Shown here: positions 1-12,948 of the stretch, one piece after another
Layout: every line of letters begins with the position of its first letter
Position numbering within the stretch: the stretch's first letter is position 1
Origin: Citrobacter sp. R56
Lineage (GTDB): Bacteria; Pseudomonadota; Gammaproteobacteria; Enterobacterales; Enterobacteriaceae
Length of the DNA: 64,000 nt
Direction of reading: 5' to 3'
Assembly: GCF_016811995.1 (NCBI RefSeq)
Contig: NZ_CP069159.1
Location: forward strand, 4,092,001 to 4,156,000
Position numbers and translations under genes: made by a program
Notes under the pieces: generated by a model
What the model was told of the DNA's origin: nothing
Seen by the model: the letters and a program-made list of their open reading frames with translations, nothing else
The model's database searches: none

Positions 1-579
1 ATCGCGCAGATGGCGCATTAGCCCAAACAGCATGTCGACTTCCTGGGTATCCAGACTGGCGGTCGGTTCGTCGAGGATCAGCACCTTCGCGGAAAGATCA
101 ATGGCCCGACAAATCGCCACGATTTGCTGCATCGCCACTGAAAAGCGGTTGAGCGGCTCGCGCACATCAAGGGAAAATCCGTAAGAGGCCATTAGTTCGG
201 TGGCGCGCCTCTCCATCTCTTTGCGCCGCAACAGGCCAAAACGGCGAGGCTCACGTCCGATAAACAGGTTGTCCGCCACCGACATGTTCGGCAACAGATT
301 CACTTCCTGATAGACCGTACCGATACCCAGCTGTTGAGCATGGGCCGTATTTTTAGGCGAGATAGTCTGACCTTCCAGCCAGATAGTGCCACGTTCCGCA
401 TGGTACACACCGGTCAACGCCTTGATCAGCGTCGATTTCCCCGCGCCGTTTTCGCCCAGAAGCGCCATAATTTCGCCGCGACGCAGACTAAAATCGACAT
501 TATCCAGCGCTTTGACGCCGGGAAAAAATTTGCTTAATCCCTCTGTACGGAGGATTTCCTGATGTTGTTCGATAGTCAT
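1..579 (-). CDS. ytfR: Galactofuranose ABC transporter ATP-binding protein YtfR (5' part only)
   Basis: The first 193 codons are present; the gene runs off the left edge. It encodes the cytoplasmic ATPase of a sugar ABC importer of the RbsA/MglA/XylG type. Visible motifs are a Walker A GENGAGKS at about residues 42-49, a Q-loop VYQE at about 89-92, a signature region FSVAMQQ and a Walker B LILDEPTASLD. Family members carry two such domains in about 500 residues, so only the N-terminal domain is seen. The ATG at 579 follows a strong AGGAGG ribosome site. It lies downstream of ytfQ, with a BIME between them, as in E. coli, where YtfQRT-YjfF imports galactofuranose. Confidence 0.95.
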   Translation of the reverse strand, partial: MTIEQHQEILRTEGLSKFFPGVKALDNVDFSLRRGEIMALLGENGAGKSTLIKALTGVYHAERGTIWLEGQTISPKNTAHAQQLGIGTVYQEVNLLPNMSVADNLFIGREPRRFGLLRRKEMERRATELMASYGFSLDVREPLNRFSVAMQQIVAICRAIDLSAKVLILDEPTASLDTQEVDMLFGLMRHLRD

Positions 580-596
580 GGTTCCTCCTACATTAA

Positions 597-668
597 GCCG
601 GATGGCGCTGCGCTTATCCGGCCTACAAAGAGCTTCAGTAGGCCGGATAAGCGCAGCGCCACCCGGCA
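597..668. repeat. BIME: two inverted REP palindromes between ytfQ and ytfR
   Basis: Two REP units face each other. The first runs from about 597 (GCCGGATGGCG...) to 627. The second, about 638-668, carries the complement (GTAGGCCGGATAAGCGC...). The paired copy can fold into long hairpins within the ytfQ-ytfR transcript, a common position for REP elements that protect upstream mRNA. This typically gives more binding protein than ATPase. Confidence 0.9.
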
Positions 669-684
669 TTAACCCTTTGCAGGA

Positions 685-1641
685 TCAGTAACCCATCTTT
701 TTCTTCTTCTCTAACTCTTCTTTGGCGGTATCCGGCAGGTAGAGGACCGATTTGGTCAGGGTCAGCTTCTCAGGCATGGTGCCGTCTTTCTTATATTTCT
801 CCAGCGCGTCAAAAGCGGGCCCCGCCATGTTCGGCGTCAGCTCCACGCTGGCGTTCGCTTCTCCGTCCATCATCGCTTTAAAGATATCCGGAACCCCGTC
901 GATAGAGCCGGTAAGGATATCTTTGCCTGGCTTCAGACCGGCTTCTTTAATCGCCTGAATCGCGCCGATCACCATGTCATCGTTATGGGCGTAGACCATG
1001 CAGATGTTCTTGCCGTTGTTTTCCGCCTTGATAAAGCTTTCCATCACCTCTTTACCTTTACTGCGGGTAAAGTCGCCAGACTGCGAGCGAATGATTTTGA
1101 TGTTTGGCGCTTTGGCGATGGCTTCCGCAAACCCTTTCTTACGATCTATCGCCACGCTGGCACCGACCGTCCCCTGCAGCTCCACCACGTTACATGGCTT
1201 ACCATTCACCTCTTTAATCAGCCAGTCGCCAATCAGTTGCCCTTCCAGCACGTTGTTGGCGGTCACGGTGGTCATATAGAGAGATTTGTCTTTGACATCA
1301 ATGGAACGATCGAGCAAGAACACGGGGATCCCGGCATCTTTGACTTCTTTCAACACCGGTTCCCAACCCGTTGCCACCACCGGCGCGATGAAAATAGCAT
1401 CCGCGCCCTGGGCCACAAATGAGCGCACCGCTTTAATTTGGTTTTCCTGTTTTTGCTGACCGTCGGCGATTTTTAACGTAACGCCGCGTTTCTGAGCTTC
1501 ACTTTTCGCCACGTTTGTTTCAGCGGCGCGCCAGCCAGACTCAGAGCCGACCTGCGAAAATCCTACGGTTAAAGGGGCTGCCATCGCCATAGACGACATA
1601 GCTGCCGAAACTGCGGTAACTAAAAGTAAGCGCTTCCACAT
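685..1641 (-). CDS. ytfQ: Galactofuranose-binding periplasmic protein YtfQ
   Basis: Solute-binding protein of 318 residues for the YtfQRT-YjfF importer. A signal peptide covers residues 1-21 (basic start, hydrophobic core, end at SMAMA before APLT). The rest is a Peripla_BP_4/LacI-type two-lobed fold with features such as DGQQKQENQIKAV and GSIDGVPD. The ATG at 1641 is chosen over in-frame codons upstream because it gives the standard length, starts the signal peptide and follows a GAGGA site. It is transcribed leftward from a gap shared with ppa. That gap holds a GalR/LacI-type operator candidate and a palindrome. Confidence 0.95.
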   Translation of the reverse strand: MWKRLLLVTAVSAAMSSMAMAAPLTVGFSQVGSESGWRAAETNVAKSEAQKRGVTLKIADGQQKQENQIKAVRSFVAQGADAIFIAPVVATGWEPVLKEVKDAGIPVFLLDRSIDVKDKSLYMTTVTANNVLEGQLIGDWLIKEVNGKPCNVVELQGTVGASVAIDRKKGFAEAIAKAPNIKIIRSQSGDFTRSKGKEVMESFIKAENNGKNICMVYAHNDDMVIGAIQAIKEAGLKPGKDILTGSIDGVPDIFKAMMDGEANASVELTPNMAGPAFDALEKYKKDGTMPEKLTLTKSVLYLPDTAKEELEKKKKMGY

Positions 1642-1712
1642 AAGTGCGTCCTCGTCGGGTGAGTTATCGTTGATTAACAAACAGTCGCGGAAAAACTATA
1701 GACAATGGAACA

Positions 1713-1731
1713 TGTAACGAATTGCGTTACA
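1713..1731. promoter_or_regulatory. 19-bp palindrome at the presumed ytfQ promoter
   Basis: TGTAACG and CGTTACA form perfect 7-bp arms around a 5-base centre. A plausible leftward -10 (TATAGT, near 1698-1703) lies just downstream, so the palindrome would cover the -35 region of ytfQ. No regulator can be named from the sequence. It could be an operator or a chance palindrome. Confidence 0.4.
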
Positions 1732-1771
1732 TCACACTTCAAAAAAGTAAATAAAACGTTAATCACAAGTT

Positions 1772-1785
1772 TGTAATCGCTTCCA
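1772..1785. promoter_or_regulatory. GalR/LacI-family operator candidate upstream of ytfQ
   Basis: TGTAATCGCTTCCA, or TGGAAGCGATTACA on the other strand, fits TGnAAnCGnTTnCA at every fixed position. That is the general operator form of GalR/PurR-type repressors, and the site resembles the gal external operator. It lies about 130 bp upstream of the ytfQ start in the 308-bp divergent gap with ppa. A GalR or GalS site would make sense for an importer of galactofuranose. The regulator assignment is inference. Confidence 0.5.
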
Positions 1786-1903
1786 TTCGCTTATGAAAAA
1801 TGCAGCTGTTGTTATGGATTTTTCTGTCATGTAAACGCGCTAAAAACAGCGGGGGATCATGGATGGAAACGAAAACAAGCGAAGACTTTCGCCACGAGTT
1901 GGC

Positions 1904-1909
1904 TATAAT
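1904..1909 (+). promoter_or_regulatory. -10 box of the ppa promoter
   Basis: A consensus TATAAT lies 41 bp upstream of the ppa start codon, with no good -35 at 16-18 bp. It is in the right place for the main ppa promoter. Confidence 0.6.
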
Positions 1910-1949
1910 ACTTGCCACTTGTTTGCCATACATTTTAAAGGAAACAGAC

Positions 1950-2480
1950 ATGAGCTTACTCAACGTCCCAGCGGGTAAAGACCTGCCTGAAGATATCTAC
2001 GTTGTTATCGAGATCCCGGCAAATGCCGATCCGATCAAATACGAAATTGACAAAGAGAGCGGCGCACTGTTCGTTGACCGTTTCATGTCTACCGCGATGT
2101 TCTATCCGTGCAACTACGGTTACATCAACCACACCCTGTCCCTGGACGGTGATCCGGTAGACGTTCTGGTCCCGACTCCGTACCCGCTGCAGCCGGGTTC
2201 TGTCATTCGTTGCCGTCCAGTTGGCGTTCTGAAAATGACCGACGAAGCCGGTGAAGATGCGAAACTGGTTGCAGTGCCGCACACCAAGCTGAGCAAAGAA
2301 TACGATCACATCAAAGATGTGAACGATCTGCCGGAACTGCTGAAAGCCCAAATCACTCACTTCTTCGAGCACTACAAAGACCTCGAAAAAGGCAAGTGGG
2401 TTAAAGTTGACGGTTGGGACAACGCAGAAGCAGCGAAAGCTGAAATCGTGGCCTCCTTCGAGCGCGCTGCGAAGAAGTAA
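1950..2480 (+). CDS. ppa: Inorganic pyrophosphatase
   Basis: Soluble family I pyrophosphatase that hydrolyses pyrophosphate to two phosphates, pulling nucleic acid and protein synthesis forward. The 176-residue product has the usual bacterial length. The signature DGDPVDVLV carries the metal-binding aspartates at residues 66, 68 and 71. The ATG at 1950 is preceded by AAAGGA; a longer in-frame reading from 1800 covers the promoter and is rejected. A terminator follows directly. It is monocistronic and diverges from ytfQ. In E. coli the chpS-chpB toxin-antitoxin pair lies between ppa and ytfP; it is absent here. Confidence 0.98.
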   Translation: MSLLNVPAGKDLPEDIYVVIEIPANADPIKYEIDKESGALFVDRFMSTAMFYPCNYGYINHTLSLDGDPVDVLVPTPYPLQPGSVIRCRPVGVLKMTDEAGEDAKLVAVPHTKLSKEYDHIKDVNDLPELLKAQITHFFEHYKDLEKGKWVKVDGWDNAEAAKAEIVASFERAAKK

Positions 2481-2497
2481 TTCTTACCGCGAATTAA

Positions 2498-2524
2498 AAA
2501 ACACTGCTTCGGCGGTGTTTTTTT
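2498..2524 (+). terminator. Rho-independent terminator of ppa
   Basis: A 7-bp stem (ACACTGC/GCGGTGT) closed by a TTCG tetraloop is followed by a run of T. It starts about 20 bp after the ppa stop. Confidence 0.9.
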
Positions 2525-2545
2525 ATGCTTGCAGAAGCAGTACGC

Positions 2546-2575
2546 GAAAAAAACAACGCCACCCGAAGGTGGCGT
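2546..2575 (-). terminator. Rho-independent terminator of the tamA-tamB-ytfP transcript
   Basis: On the minus strand an 8-bp stem (ACGCCACC/GGTGGCGT) with a tetraloop ends in TTGTTTTTTT. It lies just beyond the ytfP stop and faces the ppa terminator. Confidence 0.85.
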
Positions 2576-2582
2576 GTTCATC

Positions 2583-2927
2583 TTAGTACTGGTCTTTATC
2601 TAACCAGTTGCCGCTTTCAATCAACGTTAAACCGTCAACCGAACGTTGGTACACATACATCCATGCACTCCCGTACGGCGTCTGGATCAACTGGCGTGCG
2701 TATTCACCGCCCCTGGTGCGCAAGGCATCAAGCTCGGCCAGCGTAGCATTATCAATACGATAAACTTCACCGTGTACCGTCCCGTTTCCCGGAACTGCGC
2801 CTGGATAGTGGCCCAGACTGTACAACTGGTAGTTATCGATACTGTAGTTGCCCAGCAACTGGGCGTTGGTCATCCAGTGGCTGTTGCCCTGTTTGCGTCG
2901 TAAACTGCCGTAGACAAATATTCGCAT
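2583..2927 (-). CDS. ytfP: Gamma-glutamylcyclotransferase-like protein YtfP
   Basis: Small cytoplasmic protein of 114 residues in the GGCT/AIG2-like family. The N-terminal substrate-loop motif YGSL is at residues 5-8. A conserved acidic residue in the GGEY stretch (about residues 73-76) is the likely catalytic glutamate. Family members release 5-oxoproline from gamma-glutamyl amines, but the substrate of YtfP itself is not established. It starts 2 bp after the tamB stop, so it is the last gene of the tamA-tamB-ytfP operon. Its link to envelope assembly is unexplained. Confidence 0.9.
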   Translation of the reverse strand: MRIFVYGSLRRKQGNSHWMTNAQLLGNYSIDNYQLYSLGHYPGAVPGNGTVHGEVYRIDNATLAELDALRTRGGEYARQLIQTPYGSAWMYVYQRSVDGLTLIESGNWLDKDQY

Positions 2928-2929
2928 TG

Positions 2930-8502
<5,573 letters not shown>

Positions 8503-8654
8503 TTAACAAAAATTCAACAATCGAGGTTGAAAAACAGACGACAACCCAAATATTTCTTATGTTTACTTTAGACACATTCACAGTAGTTATTGTGTGCAAA
8601 GAAGCGTCTTGTTACAACCTTAAACCAAATGACAGTTTTTGGGAGGACCGCACC

Positions 8655-9293
8655 ATGAGCATATTTGATAAAAAGCATCTGGTTACTCAAACAGATGCAT
8701 TACCCGGACGCAATACCCCGATGCCGGTAGCCACTCTGCATGCGGTAAACGAACACTCCATGACAAATGTGCCCGAAGGGATGGAAATTGCCCTTTTTGC
8801 TATGGGCTGCTTTTGGGGCGTTGAGCGTTTATTCTGGCAATTGCCGGGGGTATATAGCACGGCGGCGGGGTATACCGGCGGCTATACGCCAAATCCCACC
8901 TACCGGGAAGTCTGCTCCGGGCAAACCGGTCACGCCGAAGCCGTTCGTGTGGTCTACGATCCCCAGGTTATCCGCTATGAGCAGTTGTTACAGGTGTTCT
9001 GGGAGAATCACGACCCGGCGCAGGGTATGCGTCAGGGCAACGATCAGGGGACACAGTACCGTTCCGCTATCTATCCGCTCACGCCGGAACAGGACGCCGC
9101 CGCCCACGCCAGTCTTGAACGCTTTCAGGCGGCGATGGCCGCAGCAAATGACAATCGCCACATCACTACCGAGATTAGCCACGCCACCCCGTTCTACTAC
9201 GCCGAGGATGACCACCAGCAGTATCTGCACAAGAATCCGTACGGCTACTGCGGCATTGGCGGAATTGGCGTATGTCTGCCGCCTGATGCGTGA
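8655..9293 (+). CDS. msrA: Peptide methionine (S)-S-oxide reductase MsrA
   Basis: Repairs S-form methionine sulfoxide in proteins and free methionine, with thioredoxin as reductant. The product has 212 residues. The GCFWG catalytic motif places the active cysteine at residue 52, and recycling cysteines are at 199 and 207 near the C-terminus. The ATG at 8655 follows GGGAGGA and gives the standard length; a much longer in-frame reading from 8433 covers the promoter and is rejected. It diverges from tamA across a 213-bp gap. A hairpin with a T-run 136 bp downstream may end its transcript. Confidence 0.97.
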   Translation: MSIFDKKHLVTQTDALPGRNTPMPVATLHAVNEHSMTNVPEGMEIALFAMGCFWGVERLFWQLPGVYSTAAGYTGGYTPNPTYREVCSGQTGHAEAVRVVYDPQVIRYEQLLQVFWENHDPAQGMRQGNDQGTQYRSAIYPLTPEQDAAAHASLERFQAAMAAANDNRHITTEISHATPFYYAEDDHQQYLHKNPYGYCGIGGIGVCLPPDA

Positions 9294-9409
9294 TGTTGTG
9301 AGCAGACAGGCGTTTTGACAGCCCCTTGCCACGCCTGATGCCGCGACGCGTATCTGGCCTCCGGGAGTGTCGAAATCGGACCCTCTGGCGGCATTACAGT
9401 ACCTTACGC

Positions 9410-9459
9410 TATACTAGCGACTGAAATTACCGGCTCACTTCCTTCGGGCCGGTTTTCAA
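9410..9459 (+). terminator. Terminator-like hairpin and possible promoter between msrA and paeA
   Basis: A 6-bp stem ACCGGC (9429-9434) pairs with GCCGGT (9448-9453), followed by TTTTC. It may end msrA transcription. A TATACT hexamer at 9410-9415 lies just before it, so a transcript starting there would run straight into the hairpin in the paeA leader. No convincing -35 was found. Confidence 0.5.
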
Positions 9460-9524
9460 TGTGTATTTCACACGGATTTATCAACTTCTCCCTTCCGAGG
9501 ATCTGGCGTAACGCCGGATAAGAT

Positions 9525-10862
9525 ATGTTAAACAGTATTTTAATCATACTCTGCTTGATCGCTGTGAGTGCGTTCTTCTCGATATCCGAGATCTCGCTTG
9601 CCGCCTCACGTAAAATTAAACTTAAGTTGTTAGCGGATGATGGCAATATCAACGCGCAGCGCGTGTTGAAAATGCAGGAAAACCCGGGGATGTTCTTTAC
9701 CGTGGTGCAAATTGGCCTGAACGCGGTCGCCATTCTCGGCGGTATCGTGGGCGACGCCGCATTTTCTCCGGCATTTTATTCCCTGTTCTCTACCTACTTC
9801 TCAGCGGAGCTGTCCGAGCAACTGAGCTTTATTCTCTCTTTCTCGCTGGTCACCGGTCTGTTTATTTTGTTCGCGGATTTAACCCCGAAACGCATCGGTA
9901 TGATTGCGCCAGAAGCTGTTGCTTTGCGTATCATCAACCCGATGCGCTTCTGCCTGTTTGTATTTCGCCCATTGGTGTGGTTCTTCAACGGTCTGGCAAA
10001 CACCATCTTTCGCATCTTCAAACTGCCGATGGTGCGTAAAGACGACATTACGTCTGATGATATCTATGCGGTCGTTGAAGCCGGTGCGTTAGCAGGCGTA
10101 CTGCGTAAACAGGAACACGAATTGATTGAAAACGTGTTCGAACTGGAATCTCGTACCGTGCCGTCTTCCATGACCTCACGTGAAAACGTGATCTGGTTTG
10201 ATCTGCATGAAGATGAACAGAGCCTGAAAAACAAAGTGGCGGAGCATCCGCACTCGAAATTCCTGGTCTGTAACGAAGACATCGACCACATCATTGGCTA
10301 CGTTGACTCAAAAGACCTGCTCAACCGCGTACTGGCGAACCAGAGCATGGCGCTTAACAGCGGCGTCCAGATCCGCAATACGCTGATCGTTCCGGACACC
10401 TTAACCCTCTCTGAAGCGCTGGAAAGCTTCAAAACCGCGGGCGAAGATTTTGCCGTTATCATGAATGAGTACGCGTTGGTGGTGGGTATTATCACCCTCA
10501 ATGATGTGATGACGACATTAATGGGCGACCTGGTGGGTCAGGGTCTGGAAGAGCAGATTGTCGCCCGTGATGAGAATTCATGGCTGATTGATGGCGGTAC
10601 GCCTATCGACGACGTCATGCGCGTACTGGATATCGACGAGTTTCCGCAGTCGGGTAACTACGAAACTATCGGCGGCTTTATGATGTTTATGCTGCGAAAA
10701 ATCCCGAAACGTACCGACTCGGTGAAGTTTTCCGGCTACAAGTTTGAAGTGGTGGATATCGATAACTACCGTATCGATCAGTTACTGGTCACGCGACTCG
10801 GCACGAAACCCACGACACTGGTGCCGAAGCTGCCCGATGCCAAAGAAGAGAACGCGGCATAA
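9525..10862 (+). CDS. paeA: CNNM/CorC-family inner-membrane protein PaeA (YtfL), putrescine and cadaverine export
   Basis: Membrane protein of 445 residues with an N-terminal CNNM (DUF21) domain with four hydrophobic segments in the first 160 residues. Two CBS domains follow (about 200-330), then a C-terminal CorC_HlyC domain (about 345-430). The enterobacterial orthologue YtfL has been renamed PaeA because it lowers cytoplasmic putrescine and cadaverine. Family relatives transport Mg2+ and Co2+, so substrate breadth is uncertain. It has its own leader of about 110-230 bp and a strong terminator, so it is probably monocistronic. Confidence 0.92.
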   Translation: MLNSILIILCLIAVSAFFSISEISLAASRKIKLKLLADDGNINAQRVLKMQENPGMFFTVVQIGLNAVAILGGIVGDAAFSPAFYSLFSTYFSAELSEQLSFILSFSLVTGLFILFADLTPKRIGMIAPEAVALRIINPMRFCLFVFRPLVWFFNGLANTIFRIFKLPMVRKDDITSDDIYAVVEAGALAGVLRKQEHELIENVFELESRTVPSSMTSRENVIWFDLHEDEQSLKNKVAEHPHSKFLVCNEDIDHIIGYVDSKDLLNRVLANQSMALNSGVQIRNTLIVPDTLTLSEALESFKTAGEDFAVIMNEYALVVGIITLNDVMTTLMGDLVGQGLEEQIVARDENSWLIDGGTPIDDVMRVLDIDEFPQSGNYETIGGFMMFMLRKIPKRTDSVKFSGYKFEVVDIDNYRIDQLLVTRLGTKPTTLVPKLPDAKEENAA

Positions 10863-10884
10863 GTTACGCGCCTTAGAAACATCA

Positions 10885-10914
10885 ACGGCTCCTGTTTAAG
10901 GAGCCGTTTTTTTA
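10885..10914 (+). terminator. Rho-independent terminator of paeA
   Basis: A 9-bp stem (AACGGCTCC/GGAGCCGTT) with a 7-base loop is followed by T7. It lies 22 bp past the paeA stop and 31 bp before the end of the convergent ytfK. Confidence 0.92.
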
Positions 10915-10944
10915 TACTGCTTTAACTATCGCATAGCACTTCGG

Positions 10945-11151
10945 TTAAGCCATCTCAGTTTGCAGACGCAAAACCTGACGGTTAACTTCGGACATCACAG
11001 AAAAATGCTGTTTGTCCTTCACTTTTGGGACAAGAATCTTACCCTTATCAAACTCAAAAGCGCCGACGTCCTTGATATATAACCGTCCACGAAACAGGAT
11101 CTTCACGTACTTCGCCACCTGCAGCGGGTTGTACCGTTGGAAAATTTTCAT
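10945..11151 (-). CDS. ytfK: Stringent-response modulator YtfK (DUF1107)
   Basis: Small basic cytoplasmic protein of 68 residues, nearly identical to E. coli YtfK (starts [11 protein letters not shown]). The E. coli protein binds SpoT and shifts it toward (p)ppGpp synthesis during phosphate and fatty-acid starvation, and is PhoB-controlled. The ATG at 11151 follows a GGAGA site; an upstream in-frame extension of 22 codons is rejected because it includes that site. I could not see a clear pho box in the upstream gap. Confidence 0.92.
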   Translation of the reverse strand: MKIFQRYNPLQVAKYVKILFRGRLYIKDVGAFEFDKGKILVPKVKDKQHFSVMSEVNRQVLRLQTEMA

Positions 11152-11472
11152 TGTTGTCTCCTGCTGAGCATTACGCCTTTGCGGTGCCACAATCAGCCCA
11201 ACTGTTCTAAGGCGCAAATTTTAATGCCATATGACTATAGACTATCGCGACGATGTTTCCAGCGTGTATAAGTTTATTTACCTTTCCATTACACTTATTC
11301 AGAATTATCTCTTCACTGATGCGCTGGATTCAGTATAAGCCTTCATTTTTCGCAGGATTTGTGCGCCCGTCCGCAAACTGGCATCGCGCTTGCGGGAAAA
11401 AGCATTATTCGCACATATGATTAAATCTCAGACCCAAGTGGTCGGATCACCTGCAAATAATAAGGAAACACC
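11152..11472. other. 321-bp divergent gap between ytfK and ytfJ
   Basis: Holds the promoters of both genes, but none can be assigned with confidence. The only notable structure is an inverted repeat CCGCAA (11371-11376) / TTGCGG (11390-11395) on the ytfJ side. No RNA gene or open frame is supported. Confidence 0.5.
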
Positions 11473-12030
11473 ATGACCTTACGTAAGCTTCTGGCGCTCT
11501 CATGCCTGCTACTGCCGATGATGGCCTCCGCACATAACTTCGAAACGCACCAGCGCGTGTCACCAGTGGGGATTGCCGATCGCGGTGAATTGATTCTTGA
11601 TAGTGATAAGTTTAGCTACAAAAGCTGGAATAGCGCGCAGTTGCCTGGGAAAGTACGCATTCTGCAACACATCGCCGGACGCACTTCTGCCAAAGAGAAA
11701 AACGCGACGTTGATCGAGGCCATCAAAGCGGCAAAACTGCCGCACGACAAATACCAGACCACCACTATCGTCAACACGGATGACGCCATTCCCGGCTCCG
11801 GTATGTTCGTGCGCAGTAGCCTTGAAAGTAATAAGAAGCTCTATCCCTGGTCGCAGTTTATTGTCGACAGCGACGGCATTGCGCGTAAAACCTGGCAACT
11901 GGATGAAGAGAGTTCAGCTATCGCCGTACTCGACAAAGATGGCCGTGTTCAGTGGGCAAAAGATGGCGCATTAACGCAGGAAGAGGTGCAGCAGGTGATC
12001 GCCCTGCTGCATAAATTACTCAGTAAATAG
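11473..12030 (+). CDS. ytfJ: Periplasmic thioredoxin-fold protein YtfJ
   Basis: Exported protein of 185 residues with a signal peptide ending at MMASA-HNFE (about residue 20). The YtfJ family (Pfam YtfJ_HI0045) has a thioredoxin-like fold but no CxxC pair; none is present here, so ordinary disulfide exchange is unlikely. The molecular role is unknown. The start follows AAGGAAA. Its 3' end overlaps the convergent cysQ by 11 bp, and no terminator separates them. Confidence 0.9.
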   Translation: MTLRKLLALSCLLLPMMASAHNFETHQRVSPVGIADRGELILDSDKFSYKSWNSAQLPGKVRILQHIAGRTSAKEKNATLIEAIKAAKLPHDKYQTTTIVNTDDAIPGSGMFVRSSLESNKKLYPWSQFIVDSDGIARKTWQLDEESSAIAVLDKDGRVQWAKDGALTQEEVQQVIALLHKLLSK

Positions 12031-12760
12031 AGACCCGGAAGCCGGGGTTAAGGAATGATTCGCGCGGCGTGTAATCCAGTGGTTTACCCTGCCAGTCGTG
12101 AATATGCGCCCCGGCGGCAGCGGCAACAGCGTGGCCCGCAGCGGTATCCCAGACGTTAGTAGGACCAAAGCGTGGATACAGCTGAGCCTGCCCTTCTGCC
12201 ACCAGGCAGAACTTGAGGGAAGATCCAATCGAGGTTGTCTGGTGCTCGCCCAACTGCTGCAAATACTCTTTCATTTCGTTGTCTGCATGCGAGCGGCTAA
12301 TCACCACCAGCGGCGGGCGGGCGTCGCGTACCTGAATTTGTTTGCGCGTACCGCACTCTTCTTTCCAGGCTTTACCTTCTGCCGCGCTGTACATCACCTT
12401 CATGACGGGAGCGTAAACCACGCCCAATACCGCCTTGCCCTTGTCGATCAGCGCAATATTGACGGTGAATTCCCCGTTACGTTTAATGAACTCTTTCGTG
12501 CCATCCAGTGGATCTACCAGCCAGTAACGCTGCCAGTGCTGACGCACGTCCCAACCCTGCGGGTCTTCTTCCGAAAGAACCGGAATATCTGGCGTCAGTG
12601 CCTGTAATCCTTCGAGTATCACGGCATGCGCGGCAAGATCCGCCGCAGTGACCGGAGAATCATCCTGCTTGCTGGTGATCTCCATCGGTTTGACTCCATC
12701 GTAAATTTGCATAATGGCATCACCCGCATTCCGTGCAAGCTGGCATACATGTTCTAACAT
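12020..12760 (-). CDS. cysQ: 3'(2'),5'-bisphosphate nucleotidase CysQ
   Basis: Mg2+-dependent, Li+-sensitive phosphatase of the inositol monophosphatase superfamily, 246 residues. It removes 3'-phosphoadenosine 5'-phosphate left by sulfate assimilation and acyl-carrier-protein loading, so preventing toxicity. Metal-site motifs are visible: EEDP near residue 64, DPLDGTKEF near residues 83-91, and a C-terminal WDTAAGHAV. It overlaps the end of ytfJ and diverges from cpdB, which acts on related nucleotides in the periplasm. Confidence 0.96.
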   Translation of the reverse strand: MLEHVCQLARNAGDAIMQIYDGVKPMEITSKQDDSPVTAADLAAHAVILEGLQALTPDIPVLSEEDPQGWDVRQHWQRYWLVDPLDGTKEFIKRNGEFTVNIALIDKGKAVLGVVYAPVMKVMYSAAEGKAWKEECGTRKQIQVRDARPPLVVISRSHADNEMKEYLQQLGEHQTTSIGSSLKFCLVAEGQAQLYPRFGPTNVWDTAAGHAVAAAAGAHIHDWQGKPLDYTPRESFLNPGFRVSIY

Positions 12761-12948
12761 TCTCCACCTCGTTTGTGGCCGTGGCGTTAACTCGTTGTTT
12801 TACTTATACCCGATCGTCAGGGGATCCGCCAACTGTGATAATGACTGCGGTTTTGGCAGGTAAATTCATGGCATGATTCACGATTCTGTAAGCAAGAAGA
12901 TATAGATACATTTTCTTTTGTGGCTTAGATCTTAAAAGGATGCCCCTG

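Noticed and set aside
985-1422. Long open frame on the plus strand inside ytfQ
   Set aside because: It is a shadow of ytfQ in another frame, with no ribosome site and a low-complexity mix of His and Arg residues.
1800-1949. Extended N-terminus of ppa from 1800
   Set aside because: It would include the -10 box and the real ribosome site, and it is not part of the 176-residue family.
11152-11472. Pho box upstream of ytfK
   Set aside because: Expected from E. coli biology, but no CTGTCAT-type direct repeat could be read in the gap.
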